NCBI RefSeq assembly: GCF_003852525.1
Contig: NZ_QAJL01000002.1
Location: 730,462 to 794,461, forward strand
Direction: 5' to 3'
DNA length: 64,000 bases
From: Pedobacter sp. KBW06
GTDB taxonomy: Bacteria; Bacteroidota; Bacteroidia; Sphingobacteriales; Sphingobacteriaceae
The notes below the pieces were generated by a model, which did no database searches, was not told where the DNA came from, and saw only the letters and a program-made list of their open reading frames with translations. Shown one piece after another: positions 25,976 to 35,169 of this stretch; the first letter of the stretch is position 1, and the number at the start of each line of letters is the position of its first letter. Position numbers and translations under genes: made by a program.

Positions 25976-27612
25976 GAAAGGTACTTTCCAACAATCGGCA
26001 TCCTTCTGCCCATTCCAAATGCTTTGGGCGAAACCCTTAAAATCGGCGGAGTTTGATAACGTTTAAATTCCGCCGTATTGACCATCTTAATGATCCTTCT
26101 CACCAATGCTTCTTCATAGCCCTGTGCAATAATTGCAGAAGAACTTTGTTTCAGCTCGATGTACTGGAAAAGGATTTTATCCAGAATGTCGTAATCCGGC
26201 AGTGAATCTGAGTCCTTTTGTCCAGGTCTCAGCTCTGCTGAAGGAGGTTTTACAATGGAGTTCTCCGGAATCACAATTCCGTCTTTATTGATATAGGCCG
26301 CCAGCTGATAGACCTGTGTTTTATACACATCTCCGATCACACCTATTGCGCCACACATATCTCCGTATAAGGTTCCATACCCTACAGCACACTCACTTTT
26401 ATTGGAAGTGTTGAGTAAGATATAGCCAAATTTATTCGACATCGCCATCACAATGATTCCCCTGCACCTGGCCTGGATATTTTCTTCGGTCAGGTTAAAA
26501 GGCAAGCCATTAAAAGCCGGAGCCATCATTTGATCAAAAGCATCTGCAGCTTCTTTGATCGGAATGATCTCATGTTTACAGCCAATGTTTGCCACCAGAT
26601 CCAATGCGTCCTGAATGGAATGATCTGAAGAATATTTAGAAGGCATCAATACTGCCATCACATTTTCAGGTTCTAAAGCCCGACAAGCCAAGGCACATAC
26701 AATAGCGGAATCTATTCCACCGGAAAGACCCAATACCGCTTTGCTGAAACCAGATTTGGAAAAATAATCTTTAATCCCCAGAATCAAGGCTTCATGAATC
26801 ACCTCAATATCCGGAGCGGGCGTATGTTCGATAGGTGCGTAACCGATGAACTGGTCGTCCTCCATTTGATAAACCCGAAGCTCTTCCTTGAAATAAGGCA
26901 TTTCATCCAATAGCTTTCCCTGCTTATCAAAGACCATTGAGCCCCCATCAAAGATGATTTCTGTCTGCGCACCAACCTGGTTCACATACAGCAATGGCAA
27001 TTTGTATTTCTTTGCATTATCCGACAATACGACTACCCTTTCGTCATCATGACAATAAGAAAAAGGAGATGCCGCGATGTTGATCATGATGTCCGGCTTC
27101 TGACGAATCAGTTCATCCATTGGAGAAGAGGCATAGAGCGGATTGTTATTGATGTTCCAAAGGTCTTCACAAATGGTCAAAGCAATCTTCTTTCCTTTAA
27201 AGCTGATGCATTCAAAATGATTGGCAGGTTCGAAATAACGGTATTCATCAAACACATCATAAGTAGGCAGCAATGCTTTCTTTACGATGTCCCTGATTTG
27301 CCCATCTTCAATAAAATAGGCCGCATTGTATAAGTCTTTTCCGGCAAGTACATCATTTTTCACCGGAAGTCCGATGATGCAGGCGATCCCCTGACAGCTG
27401 AGTGCAATCTCCTGTGCTGCAGTTTCACACAATTCTATGAATTCGTCGAACTCCAGAAAGTCGCGTGCCGGATACCCGCAAACGGCAAGCTCTGCAAAGA
27501 CCACCAGGTCTGCCCCTTTAGCTTTCGCCAGGTGGATGTTATCAATTATTTTTTTGGTATTGTATTCAAAATTCCCAATGTGGTAATTGAGTTGTGCAAG
27601 TGCAATATTCAT
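25972..27612 (-). CDS. nadE: Glutamine-dependent NAD+ synthetase
   Basis: A 546-residue two-domain enzyme that makes NAD+ from nicotinate adenine dinucleotide. The N-terminal glutaminase is of the nitrilase type: Glu in VVFAELAVCGYP (about 41) and the nucleophile Cys in ALTICEDLWN. The synthetase half has the PP-loop LGLSGGIDSAIVCALA at about residue 295. The ammonia produced in the first domain is used in the second. The outer-membrane protein gene at 27632-28297 lies just upstream on the same strand (19-bp gap), so cotranscription is possible. Confidence 0.96.
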   Translation of the reverse strand: MNIALAQLNYHIGNFEYNTKKIIDNIHLAKAKGADLVVFAELAVCGYPARDFLEFDEFIELCETAAQEIALSCQGIACIIGLPVKNDVLAGKDLYNAAYFIEDGQIRDIVKKALLPTYDVFDEYRYFEPANHFECISFKGKKIALTICEDLWNINNNPLYASSPMDELIRQKPDIMINIAASPFSYCHDDERVVVLSDNAKKYKLPLLYVNQVGAQTEIIFDGGSMVFDKQGKLLDEMPYFKEELRVYQMEDDQFIGYAPIEHTPAPDIEVIHEALILGIKDYFSKSGFSKAVLGLSGGIDSAIVCALACRALEPENVMAVLMPSKYSSDHSIQDALDLVANIGCKHEIIPIKEAADAFDQMMAPAFNGLPFNLTEENIQARCRGIIVMAMSNKFGYILLNTSNKSECAVGYGTLYGDMCGAIGVIGDVYKTQVYQLAAYINKDGIVIPENSIVKPPSAELRPGQKDSDSLPDYDILDKILFQYIELKQSSSAIIAQGYEEALVRRIIKMVNTAEFKRYQTPPILRVSPKAFGMGRRMPIVGKYLS

Positions 27613-27631
27613 ATCCTATGCTTAAAATTGC

Positions 27632-28297
27632 CTAAAAGAAAACACCGATATTCAGGCCGATATAGCTATTCTTAACCTTTTTTCCATCGCCATTCTTTGC
27701 GATATTGGTAAAGCCATTGTTAAAAGTCAAACCTATGGCCAGGCTGGTGCGATTGTCCAAATCGTATTCAGCACCTCCACCAACAATTAATCCGGCGCGG
27801 TAAAAGCGGGTATAATCAGAATTGTTTGCGCCATCTTTAACTTTTGTACCATCACGTTTCACGTCCAGCTTCGATCCGATATTGAAATCATTAGAGAGAC
27901 CAAATTGCCCGTACCACCTCAGATCGCCAATTTTATTGGTTTTCAATTTTAAGGTCAGCGGTACTTCTATATATTGCATCCGGTACCTCAATTCCTGAGC
28001 CACTGGTCTGGAATTTGCCGTCAGGTCATTATAACCAAGTTCTGTACTCTTTCCATTGATCGTGGTGATCGTTAATCCCGTGGCAAAAGAATAGTTGTCC
28101 GCGAAATTAAAGTCGGCCATTAAACCGTAAGCAAAGCCAAGGGCGATGCCATCAGTTTTTCCAACCTCGGGTTTCACCCATCCCAAAGTAGGATGTGCCG
28201 TTAAGCCTAGTCTAAAGCCATAATATGGGGAGCCTGCTTCCTGTGCAAAAAGCTGGCCTGTTAAAAGTAATAAGAATAAAGTAAGGTATCTTTTCAT
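27632..28297 (-). CDS. Outer-membrane beta-barrel (porin-like) protein
   Basis: A 221-residue protein with a signal peptide (MKRYLTLFLLLLTGQLFAQ) and alternating hydrophobic/polar beta strands such as SFATGLTITTINGKST, RMQYIEVPLTLKLKTN and SYIGLNIGVFF, the last ending in Phe as usual for barrels recognised by the BAM machinery. The ATG at 28297 was preferred over one at 28321 because it begins the signal peptide. It matches the PorT/outer membrane beta-barrel type proteins common in Bacteroidota. Its cargo is unknown. Confidence 0.78.
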   Translation of the reverse strand: MKRYLTLFLLLLTGQLFAQEAGSPYYGFRLGLTAHPTLGWVKPEVGKTDGIALGFAYGLMADFNFADNYSFATGLTITTINGKSTELGYNDLTANSRPVAQELRYRMQYIEVPLTLKLKTNKIGDLRWYGQFGLSNDFNIGSKLDVKRDGTKVKDGANNSDYTRFYRAGLIVGGGAEYDLDNRTSLAIGLTFNNGFTNIAKNGDGKKVKNSYIGLNIGVFF

Positions 28298-28340
28298 TTT
28301 TTGAGCAATAAGTTTATGCAATTTTCCCTATGGATCTGTT

Positions 28341-28348
28341 TATATTTG
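28341..28348 (+). promoter_or_regulatory. TAnnTTTG -7 box immediately upstream of gldB
   Basis: TATATTTG ends 7 nt before the gldB ATG at 28355. If used, transcription would begin almost at the start codon, giving an essentially leaderless mRNA. Confidence 0.45.
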
Positions 28349-28354
28349 CTATAA

Positions 28355-29470
28355 ATGATAAATAACGTAAAATCCAGCCAAATCTATCTATTTTTTCTTT
28401 CTATACCGGCTTTTTTTTCATCAATAGCCAGTAAGTCAGCACGCACAATAAGGCCATCAGGAACCTTTCAGTTGTTACTGTCAGGAAGTTTACTCGTACT
28501 TTTTTCCTGTAAACAAGGCAGTAAACCAGATGTAACTGACATCAAACTGGACATCAAAGTCGCCCGCTTTGATCAGGATCTTTACAATGGAAAAACAAAA
28601 GACCTGACGCAAACAGACCAGCAACTCCAGCAGAAATACGGGGCATTTTATAATGATTTTGTACACCGCATGGTGGGTGATCCCAGCTATAGCAATACCG
28701 AAATCCTTTCCACCTTATACAAAGACCAGGTCTATACCGATTTAAACAGGGAGGCCGACAGTGTCTTTAAAGACATGGGAGGAATTGAAAAAGACCTCAC
28801 ACAGACGTTCAAATATGTGAAACATTATTATCCAAATGCCAGGATCCCTAAAATGATTTCTTTTATCTCCGGATTTGCCGTTCAGACCCCTATCGGGGAT
28901 GACTATATGGGCATCGGACTGGATATGTTTCTGGGGAAGAACAGCAAGTTTTACGGTGCCATTGTACAGAGTGTTCCCACCTATCTTTCCCGTCGTTTCA
29001 GTCCGGAATATGTGGTTCCCAGAATTGCGGAAACCTATGCAAGGGAAGACCTCTTCCCTGAGCGGGATGAAGACCGGACCTTATTGTCAAAAATGGTTCA
29101 GAATGGAAAGATCCTCTACTTTATGGATCAGGTACTGGCGGATGAAGTACCGGATTCTGTTAAAATCGGATATACCAAATCACAGATTGACTGGTGTAAA
29201 ACCTATGAAAAAGACATCTGGGCCTATTTGTTACAGAACAACCTGTTGTTTGAAACCGACTATCAAAAGATCCAGGTATTTCTGGGTGAAGGACCTTTTA
29301 CCCCGGGCCTTGGAGAGAAGAATGAATCTGCACCGAAGTTAGGGGTATGGATAGGCTGGCAAATGGTAAAAAGATACATGCAGGAGAACAAAGGGATCAG
29401 CCTGCAGCAGCTGATGGCAGAAAAAGATCCGCAGAAAATTTTGAACATGTCAAAATATAAGCCTAAATAG
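28355..29470 (+). CDS. gldB: Gliding motility lipoprotein GldB
   Basis: A 371-residue lipoprotein of the GldB family, required for gliding and T9SS-linked functions in Flavobacterium-type bacteria. The lipobox is LLVLFSC with Cys about 52, unusually far from the N-terminus; the sequence before it has two hydrophobic stretches, so the true start could lie inside, but no better ATG exists. The family-typical segments DIKVARFDQDLY, ISGFAVQTP and IGLDMFLGKNSKFY are present. In Flavobacterium gldC follows gldB; here a patatin gene follows by 17 bp instead and no gldC is seen. Confidence 0.88.
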   Translation: MINNVKSSQIYLFFLSIPAFFSSIASKSARTIRPSGTFQLLLSGSLLVLFSCKQGSKPDVTDIKLDIKVARFDQDLYNGKTKDLTQTDQQLQQKYGAFYNDFVHRMVGDPSYSNTEILSTLYKDQVYTDLNREADSVFKDMGGIEKDLTQTFKYVKHYYPNARIPKMISFISGFAVQTPIGDDYMGIGLDMFLGKNSKFYGAIVQSVPTYLSRRFSPEYVVPRIAETYAREDLFPERDEDRTLLSKMVQNGKILYFMDQVLADEVPDSVKIGYTKSQIDWCKTYEKDIWAYLLQNNLLFETDYQKIQVFLGEGPFTPGLGEKNESAPKLGVWIGWQMVKRYMQENKGISLQQLMAEKDPQKILNMSKYKPK

Positions 29471-29487
29471 CAAAAGAATATAACCTT

Positions 29488-30279
29488 ATGACTAAAGTAG
29501 GAATCGTATTATCAGGTGGTGGAATTCGGGGAATTGCACACTTAGGCGTTTTAAAGGCCTTTAAAAACGCGGGTATCATCTTTAGCCACATCAGTGGAAC
29601 CAGTGCAGGCTCTATTGCGGGTGCCTTTTATGCTTCAGGAATTGATCCTGAAAAAGGCCTGGATATTTTTATCAAGGCAAAATTACTGCGCTTCATCAGA
29701 CCGGCATTGGGATCTTTAGGCCTGATCAATATAGAGCATGTAGAGGAATTGTTAAAAGAACATCTTCCGGAAGACCGGATAGAAAACCTGAAAATACCAC
29801 TGACCATTGCCGCCACCAATTTCAGTGAAGGCCGGCTGGTCTATTTTACCGAAGGACCATTGATCAGGGCCGTACTTGCTTCCAGCTGTATCCCGGGAAT
29901 TTTCAAACCGATCATGATCAACAACCAGATGTATGTGGATGGTGGGATTCTAAACAATTTCCCGATAGAACCTTTGCTGAGCAATTGCGATTATATCATC
30001 GGTTCTTCCTGTAATCATTTACAGGAGGTGGATAAGATCACCAACATTTCTTCCCTGATGAAAAGGGCCGGTGTCATGTCTATCAATAAAGATATGGAGC
30101 AAAAGGTATCCTTCTGCAATGCGTTGGTGGAGCCCAAAGGGATGGGTGACATCAGTACTTTTGATATGAAAAAAGCAGAAACCATTTACTGGCTTGCTTA
30201 TGAGCAAACGTTAAAGACCATCAAGTCTAACGAAAGCCTGCAGGAGCTGATCAATAATTTTAAGGGACCTAAGCTTTAA
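29488..30279 (+). CDS. Patatin-like phospholipase (RssA-type)
   Basis: A 263-residue serine lipid hydrolase. The oxyanion loop GGGIRGIAHLG is at about 10-20, the nucleophile is in GTSAG (Ser39), and the catalytic Asp is in DGG (151-153), giving a complete Ser-Asp dyad. There is no signal peptide, so it is likely cytosolic or loosely membrane-bound. It follows gldB by 17 bp and overlaps the 3' end of the convergent comB gene by 11 bp. Substrate unknown. Confidence 0.9.
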   Translation: MTKVGIVLSGGGIRGIAHLGVLKAFKNAGIIFSHISGTSAGSIAGAFYASGIDPEKGLDIFIKAKLLRFIRPALGSLGLINIEHVEELLKEHLPEDRIENLKIPLTIAATNFSEGRLVYFTEGPLIRAVLASSCIPGIFKPIMINNQMYVDGGILNNFPIEPLLSNCDYIIGSSCNHLQEVDKITNISSLMKRAGVMSINKDMEQKVSFCNALVEPKGMGDISTFDMKKAETIYWLAYEQTLKTIKSNESLQELINNFKGPKL

Positions 30280-30985
30280 CTGCCACCAGGGCATCTCCCG
30301 ACAATACAGGAATGGCTGTGCAAATGTTCAGCTGGAGACAGAATTTCACATCTTCTTCGATATTGAGTTCTGCCAGTCGGTGGCTGTGAGAAGATTTATG
30401 AAGGTAATTTCTCAGGTCATCCTTGGCCAGCAGGTACAAGTCTTCTGCTGCAACACAGGAATCATCAAAATGGGCAAAATCTTTGCGCAATTCATTGACT
30501 ACTGCCCCGGCAAATAAGGTATCTTCCAGATTGAATTTATCCTTCCAGCCCGCACACAACAACAGGACATTTTTATGTTGATCGCGAAGCCAGTTACACA
30601 GGGATTCCAGGTTTAAAAAAGAACCGATCACCACCTGATGTGCCCTTGTTCTTGCCAGATGAAGTGCTTTTGTTCCATTGGTAGTGGTAAGGACCACCGT
30701 TTTTCCGGCTACTTTTTCCGGAGTATAAGAAAATGGAGAATTGCCGAAGTCATAGCCTTCAACCACTTCTCCATTTCGTTCTGCAGCTAATAAAAACCCT
30801 TTACCCGCATAGCTCAGGCAATCTTCTATCTGTGCGACAGGAATGATTGCACTGGCCCCATTATCAATACCGTAAACAATAGATGATGTTGCTCTTAATA
30901 CATCGATCACCACGACAATACTTTCTTCTATAGCATACAGATCAAGTAGTGCGGGCGTTAAACAAACTTCTATACTTTTTGGCAT
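30269..30985 (-). CDS. comB: 2-phosphosulfolactate phosphatase-like protein
   Basis: A 238-residue protein of the ComB family, which in methanogens removes phosphate from phosphosulfolactate during coenzyme M synthesis. Signatures include VVVIDVLRATSSIVYGI, LTTTNGTKAL and LLCAGWKDKFNLEDTLFAGA. A frame extending to a TTG at 31117 would overlap gcvT by about 100 bp; the ATG at 30985, 35 bp after the gcvT stop, gives the family start MPKSIEVCL and was chosen. Bacteroidota do not make coenzyme M, so the real substrate may be sulfolactate for another sulfonate, but that is inference. Confidence 0.88.
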   Translation of the reverse strand: MPKSIEVCLTPALLDLYAIEESIVVVIDVLRATSSIVYGIDNGASAIIPVAQIEDCLSYAGKGFLLAAERNGEVVEGYDFGNSPFSYTPEKVAGKTVVLTTTNGTKALHLARTRAHQVVIGSFLNLESLCNWLRDQHKNVLLLCAGWKDKFNLEDTLFAGAVVNELRKDFAHFDDSCVAAEDLYLLAKDDLRNYLHKSSHSHRLAELNIEEDVKFCLQLNICTAIPVLSGDALVAVKA

Positions 30986-31019
30986 TGTTAATTTATGGGC
31001 TGATAAGGTGTTTTTTAAC

Positions 31020-32099
31020 TTATTTGGTAAAAGGGAATTTAACCACTTTCGCTTTAATTTTACTGTTACGGATGTTGATGTAAATCTCAGTACCTTCCTT
31101 AGCCAATGCTTTGTCAATGTACCCCATTCCGATTGCTTTCTGTAAAGATGGTGCCTGAGTTCCTGAAGTTACCCTTCCGGTTACGTTGCCATCGATATCT
31201 ACGATTTCATAATCATGACGTGGAATCCCTCTGTCGATCATTTCAAATCCAATCAGTTTGCGTACCACACCAGCTTCTTTTTGTGCAAGTAAGGCCTCTG
31301 AATTCGTGAACTTTTTGCTGAACTTAGTAATCCATCCCAATCCTGCTTCAATCGGAGAAGTGGTATCATCGATGTCGTTTCCATATAAACAGAAACCCAT
31401 TTCCAAACGCAGGGTATCACGTGCACCTAAGCCTATCGGCTGAATATTAAAAGGTTTTCCAGCTTCAAAAATCGCATCCCAGATCACATCTGCATGTTCA
31501 TTGTCGAAATAGATCTCGAAACCACCTGCACCGGTATAACCTGTAGCAGAAATCACTACATTTTCCACACCTGCAAAAGTTCCTTTAACGAAGTTGTAAT
31601 ACTCCATAGAAGCCAGATCAACTTCGGTCAGGCTTTGAAGTGCTTCAGCTGCCTTAGGACCTTGAATTGCCAAAAGAGAAGTTTTGTCAGAGATGTTGTG
31701 CATCTCTACATCTTTATCATTATATTTTTGAATCCAGTTCCAATCCTTCTCAATATTGGAAGCATTCACTACCAGCATATAAGTTTTTTCGTCGATTCTG
31801 TAAACCAAAAGATCGTCTACGATACCGCCATCTTCATTTGGCAGACAAGAATACTGCACTTTACCATCATAAAGTTTAGACGCATCGTTACTGGTTACCC
31901 TTTGAATTAAATCTAGAGCATTTTCGCCTTTCAGGATGAATTCACCCATATGGCTTACATCAAAAACGCCAACACCACCTCTTACCACCGCATGCTCTGC
32001 ATTGATTCCTTCATACTGAACCGGCATGTTATATCCTGCGAAAGGCACCATCTTGGCACCCAATGAAATGTGTTTATCTGTTAATGCGGTATTTTTCAT
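31020..32099 (-). CDS. gcvT: Aminomethyltransferase (glycine cleavage T-protein)
   Basis: A 359-residue tetrahydrofolate-dependent enzyme, the T-protein of the glycine cleavage system, which releases ammonia and makes methylene-THF. Clear family blocks: [44 protein letters not shown] and [20 protein letters not shown]. Length is typical. The genes for the H and P proteins are not in this window. It has its own promoter box and a ~105-nt leader, and its start-proximal leader shares the AAAAAACAAATATA motif with two other genes here. comB follows 34 bp downstream. Confidence 0.97.
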   Translation of the reverse strand: MKNTALTDKHISLGAKMVPFAGYNMPVQYEGINAEHAVVRGGVGVFDVSHMGEFILKGENALDLIQRVTSNDASKLYDGKVQYSCLPNEDGGIVDDLLVYRIDEKTYMLVVNASNIEKDWNWIQKYNDKDVEMHNISDKTSLLAIQGPKAAEALQSLTEVDLASMEYYNFVKGTFAGVENVVISATGYTGAGGFEIYFDNEHADVIWDAIFEAGKPFNIQPIGLGARDTLRLEMGFCLYGNDIDDTTSPIEAGLGWITKFSKKFTNSEALLAQKEAGVVRKLIGFEMIDRGIPRHDYEIVDIDGNVTGRVTSGTQAPSLQKAIGMGYIDKALAKEGTEIYINIRNSKIKAKVVKFPFTK

Positions 32100-32205
32100 G
32101 AGTATATATTTGTTTTTTTATGGTTCAATTTGCTTTTTCAGTTTTAGTTCATTTTAAAAGGCATAAAGCAGGAATCATCCCTGATGCAGGCCTGTAAAAC
32201 GTGGG

Positions 32206-32213
32206 CAAAAGTA
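32206..32213 (-). promoter_or_regulatory. TAnnTTTG -7 box of gcvT
   Basis: On the minus strand the bases read TACTTTTG followed by CC, matching the Bacteroidota -7 consensus, about 107 nt before the gcvT ATG. It lies 9 bp past the stop of the upstream glycosyltransferase gene. Confidence 0.5.
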
Positions 32214-32221
32214 CATAAAAA

Positions 32222-33424
32222 TTATACAGTAAGTAATTTTTGGTAGATATTCAACATTCTTTCTGCGATGATCCGGACATCGTGGTCACGTTCTACCGTT
32301 TTCCTGGCATTTTCGCCAATCTCGCGCCATTTTTTAGGATTGGTGATGCATTGCAGGATGGCCCTGTAGAACTCATCTGCGGTATCTGCAATGAGGATAT
32401 CTTTTCCATTTTCGCACCTGATTCCTTCGGCAGCCATGCTTGTCGCAATGATGCATTTCCGCATCGCCATCCCCTCGATGATCTTTACCCTCATCCCACT
32501 TCCGGACAATAGCGGAACAATCATAATCGCCTTGGAATTGATAAACTCGACCGCATCAAAGACCTCTCCTTCTACCACCAGGTTTTCAGAATCATATTCA
32601 AAAAACTGCTTCTGCATATTTTTTCCGGCAATATAAAAACGAAGCTCACTGTTCAGCTTTTCAATGTCCGGCCAGATCTCATCCAGAAACCATTCCAGGC
32701 CTTCTTTATTCGGTCGCCAGTCCATGGCACCCAAATGAAACAGGGTTGGAAAACTTGTTTTGGAAGGATCGGTTACATATTTCTCAAAGTCCAGCGCTAC
32801 CGGAAAAACTTCCAGTGCCGTTTCACAACCAAACCTTAAAATGCTTTGCCTGTCCTGCTCGCTGATGGCAAAAACCTGGTGAAAGCGGTTGATCTGTTCG
32901 GTTTCATAAACCTTTAAACGACGTGCTAAAAACTGGAGGTAGCTCCTTCTGGGCGTGAATTTTTCCGTCAGTGCAATCCGCTCCCAGACATCAAACTCTA
33001 TGTTATGGGCCCTGTAGATCACTTTCGCCTTACTGTTTTCCTTCACCACATCCAGATAGGGTACGACAAACAGTCCCTCAAACTGAATGATGTCAAACTC
33101 ATTTTCTTTTAAAACGTCGCCGAGTAATTTGGCCGCATCTTCATCGAAATAGCGGGACACATTATAAGACTGATTGGAGAAAATATTCAGCAAAGCGCCG
33201 TAAACGTTAACCTCCGTATCCAGGTTGAACGAGTGAAATTTGATTTGCTCAAACAAAGGATCATAGATATCCTCTACATCTACCCGGTATTTATTGGGAT
33301 TAATACTGAACATAGTAATCTCTACTCCCAGTTTTAACAATCCTTTTATTGTGTTGTATACAACAATCGGATAGCCGCTATTGGGCGGAAAAGGTATTCT
33401 GTTTGTGAGTATTAATGTTTTCAA
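32222..33424 (-). CDS. Glycosyltransferase, GT-B fold (family 4-like)
   Basis: A 400-residue cytosolic glycosyltransferase. The N-terminal half opens MKTLILTNRIPFPPNSGYPI, a donor/acceptor-loop layout common in GT4 enzymes. The C-terminal half contains LFHLGAMDWRPNKEGLEWFL, VPLLSGSGMRVKIIEGMAM and ATSMAAEGI, the nucleotide-sugar binding region including the E-x7-E-like stretch. It is the last gene of a minus-strand unit with rnhB, an ABC permease, a GT2 enzyme and a flippase-like protein, which suggests an envelope glycan or glycolipid pathway. Sugar specificity cannot be read. Confidence 0.88.
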   Translation of the reverse strand: MKTLILTNRIPFPPNSGYPIVVYNTIKGLLKLGVEITMFSINPNKYRVDVEDIYDPLFEQIKFHSFNLDTEVNVYGALLNIFSNQSYNVSRYFDEDAAKLLGDVLKENEFDIIQFEGLFVVPYLDVVKENSKAKVIYRAHNIEFDVWERIALTEKFTPRRSYLQFLARRLKVYETEQINRFHQVFAISEQDRQSILRFGCETALEVFPVALDFEKYVTDPSKTSFPTLFHLGAMDWRPNKEGLEWFLDEIWPDIEKLNSELRFYIAGKNMQKQFFEYDSENLVVEGEVFDAVEFINSKAIMIVPLLSGSGMRVKIIEGMAMRKCIIATSMAAEGIRCENGKDILIADTADEFYRAILQCITNPKKWREIGENARKTVERDHDVRIIAERMLNIYQKLLTV

Positions 33425-33442
33425 ATCACGTGAAAATACTAA

Positions 33443-34054
33443 TTATCCTTTAATTTCGGAAAACAGGGCCAGCTGAGGCTGGCTGATTGTAAAAGTTTTA
33501 CGGTGATATGGCGATAATCCATGCTTTAAAGCCGCATTTCTATGGTCTATAGTCGGATAGCCTTTATTTTTCTTCCATTGGTAGATGGGATATTCTTCAG
33601 CGATCTTTGCCATGTACTCATCGCGATGGGTTTTAGCCAGGATAGAGGCAGCAGCAATGTTCAGGTATTTCCCGTCTCCTTTAACAATGCAGGAATGAGG
33701 GATTTCAGGATAGGCTTTAAAACGGTTCCCGTCTATACTCAGGTATTGCGGCTTCAGGCTTAATTTTTCTATCGCCCTGTGCATTGCTAAAAAAGAAGCA
33801 TTTAAGATATTGATCTTATCAATTTCCAGGTGATCCACCTCGGCTACTGCCCAGGCAATCGCTTCCTTCTCAATGATCAGTCTTAAAACATCCCGCTGTT
33901 TATGACTTAACTTTTTTGAATCCGTCAGCATTCCGGGAGTAAAGTCTGGAGGAAGGATCACTGCGGCGGCAAATACAGGGCCTGCAAGACATCCCCTGCC
34001 AGCTTCATCACAACCTGCCTCGATTAATTCATTCTGATAACTATTTAACAGCAT
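33443..34054 (-). CDS. rnhB: Ribonuclease HII
   Basis: A 203-residue endonuclease that cuts RNA in RNA-DNA hybrids and single ribonucleotides in DNA. The active-site motif DEAGRG starts at about D16-E17, then [21 protein letters not shown], and the downstream carboxylates in LSIDGNR. Length and order are normal for bacterial RNase HII. It lies 18 bp upstream of the glycosyltransferase gene and 23 bp downstream of the permease gene on the same strand. Confidence 0.96.
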   Translation of the reverse strand: MLLNSYQNELIEAGCDEAGRGCLAGPVFAAAVILPPDFTPGMLTDSKKLSHKQRDVLRLIIEKEAIAWAVAEVDHLEIDKINILNASFLAMHRAIEKLSLKPQYLSIDGNRFKAYPEIPHSCIVKGDGKYLNIAAASILAKTHRDEYMAKIAEEYPIYQWKKNKGYPTIDHRNAALKHGLSPYHRKTFTISQPQLALFSEIKG

Positions 34055-34077
34055 ATTACAATTTAATAAATTTTCAA

Positions 34078-35169
34078 CTAAACAGATATATTTTGCGACT
34101 TCACATCAAAAGCATCCCTTAATCCAATCGCGAGTAAGTTGAAGGCATATACCGTGACCATGATCGCCAAACCAGGCAAAGTGGCCAGATAAGCCGCATC
34201 CATGATGATATAACCATAATGTTCCTTGATCATGCTACCCCAGCTGGGCATCGGTGGCTGTGCGCCAAAACCTAAAAAGCTCAGCCCGGTTTCCAGCAGG
34301 ATTGCCGAGGCAAAATTTGCGGAAGCCACCACCAGGATCGGTCCGGCAATATTGGGTAATATATGTTTAATAATTGTTCTGGAAGTGGAGAAACCCAGGG
34401 CTTTCGAAGCCTCCACAAATTCTACTTGTTTCAAGGCCATTACCTGCCCTCTTACCAGCCTGGATACATCCACCCAGGTAGACAATCCCACCGCAATAAA
34501 GATCTGCCAGAATCCTTTCCCAAGGGCAAAAGAAATGGCAATCACCAATAACAGGGAAGGTAAAGACCAGATTACGTTCATGAACCAGCTGATGGCTGCA
34601 TCGGTCTTCCCGCCAAAATAACCGGAAAGTGCACCCAGACTAATGCCTATAAAAAGAGAAATGAGTACCGCCATCAGCCCTACTGAAAGGGAAACGCGGA
34701 TGCCAATAATGAGCCTGCTCAGCAAATCTCTTCCGTAAATGTCTGTTCCCAGCCAAAAGGTCTGCCGGTACCTGTTTTCGTTTTCCAGGAGTGGATATAC
34801 CGATTCTTCCGCCTGCTCATCGTCTCCGATATACTCCCTTGCATAGACCTTATTTCCTTCCTCGCGGTAGGCTGTAACCGGAATGCTTTTAAAGTCGGCT
34901 TCCTGACCGAATAACATGCGTTCCAGAAAATTCACTTTTTTGATGTCTTTATTTCTGCTGATGATGAGAAAATCAAAGCTTCTTCCCGGCTTTTTATTGC
35001 TGAGCTGTAAATGCATGGTATTTGCATAAGGCGTCTGATCTGGTGTGATCAGGTAACCAAGAATGCCCATAAGAACCATTAAAAGGATGAACAATAGCCC
35101 GGCGAAAGCCATCTTATTTTTTCTGAATCGCTTCCATACTTTTCCTGAAGGGCTGTTATTGATCTCCAT
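34078..35169 (-). CDS. ABC transporter permease (OppC/DppC type)
   Basis: A 363-residue inner-membrane permease. The N-terminal OppC domain ([20 protein letters not shown]) holds the first helix; a polar insert of about 90 residues follows, then five helices with the EAA-type loop [20 protein letters not shown] and the typical ending [16 protein letters not shown]. The insert (rich in Arg, Glu and Tyr) is larger than in standard DppC. No partner permease, ATPase or binding protein gene is nearby, so the other subunits must be elsewhere. Its start overlaps the GT2 gene stop by one base. Confidence 0.9.
   Translation of the reverse strand: MEINNSPSGKVWKRFRKNKMAFAGLLFILLMVLMGILGYLITPDQTPYANTMHLQLSNKKPGRSFDFLIISRNKDIKKVNFLERMLFGQEADFKSIPVTAYREEGNKVYAREYIGDDEQAEESVYPLLENENRYRQTFWLGTDIYGRDLLSRLIIGIRVSLSVGLMAVLISLFIGISLGALSGYFGGKTDAAISWFMNVIWSLPSLLLVIAISFALGKGFWQIFIAVGLSTWVDVSRLVRGQVMALKQVEFVEASKALGFSTSRTIIKHILPNIAGPILVVASANFASAILLETGLSFLGFGAQPPMPSWGSMIKEHYGYIIMDAAYLATLPGLAIMVTVYAFNLLAIGLRDAFDVKSQNISV

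Noticed and set aside
30986..31117. TTG-started extension of comB into gcvT
   Set aside because: It would overlap gcvT by about 100 bp with sequence unlike ComB. ATG 30985 fits.
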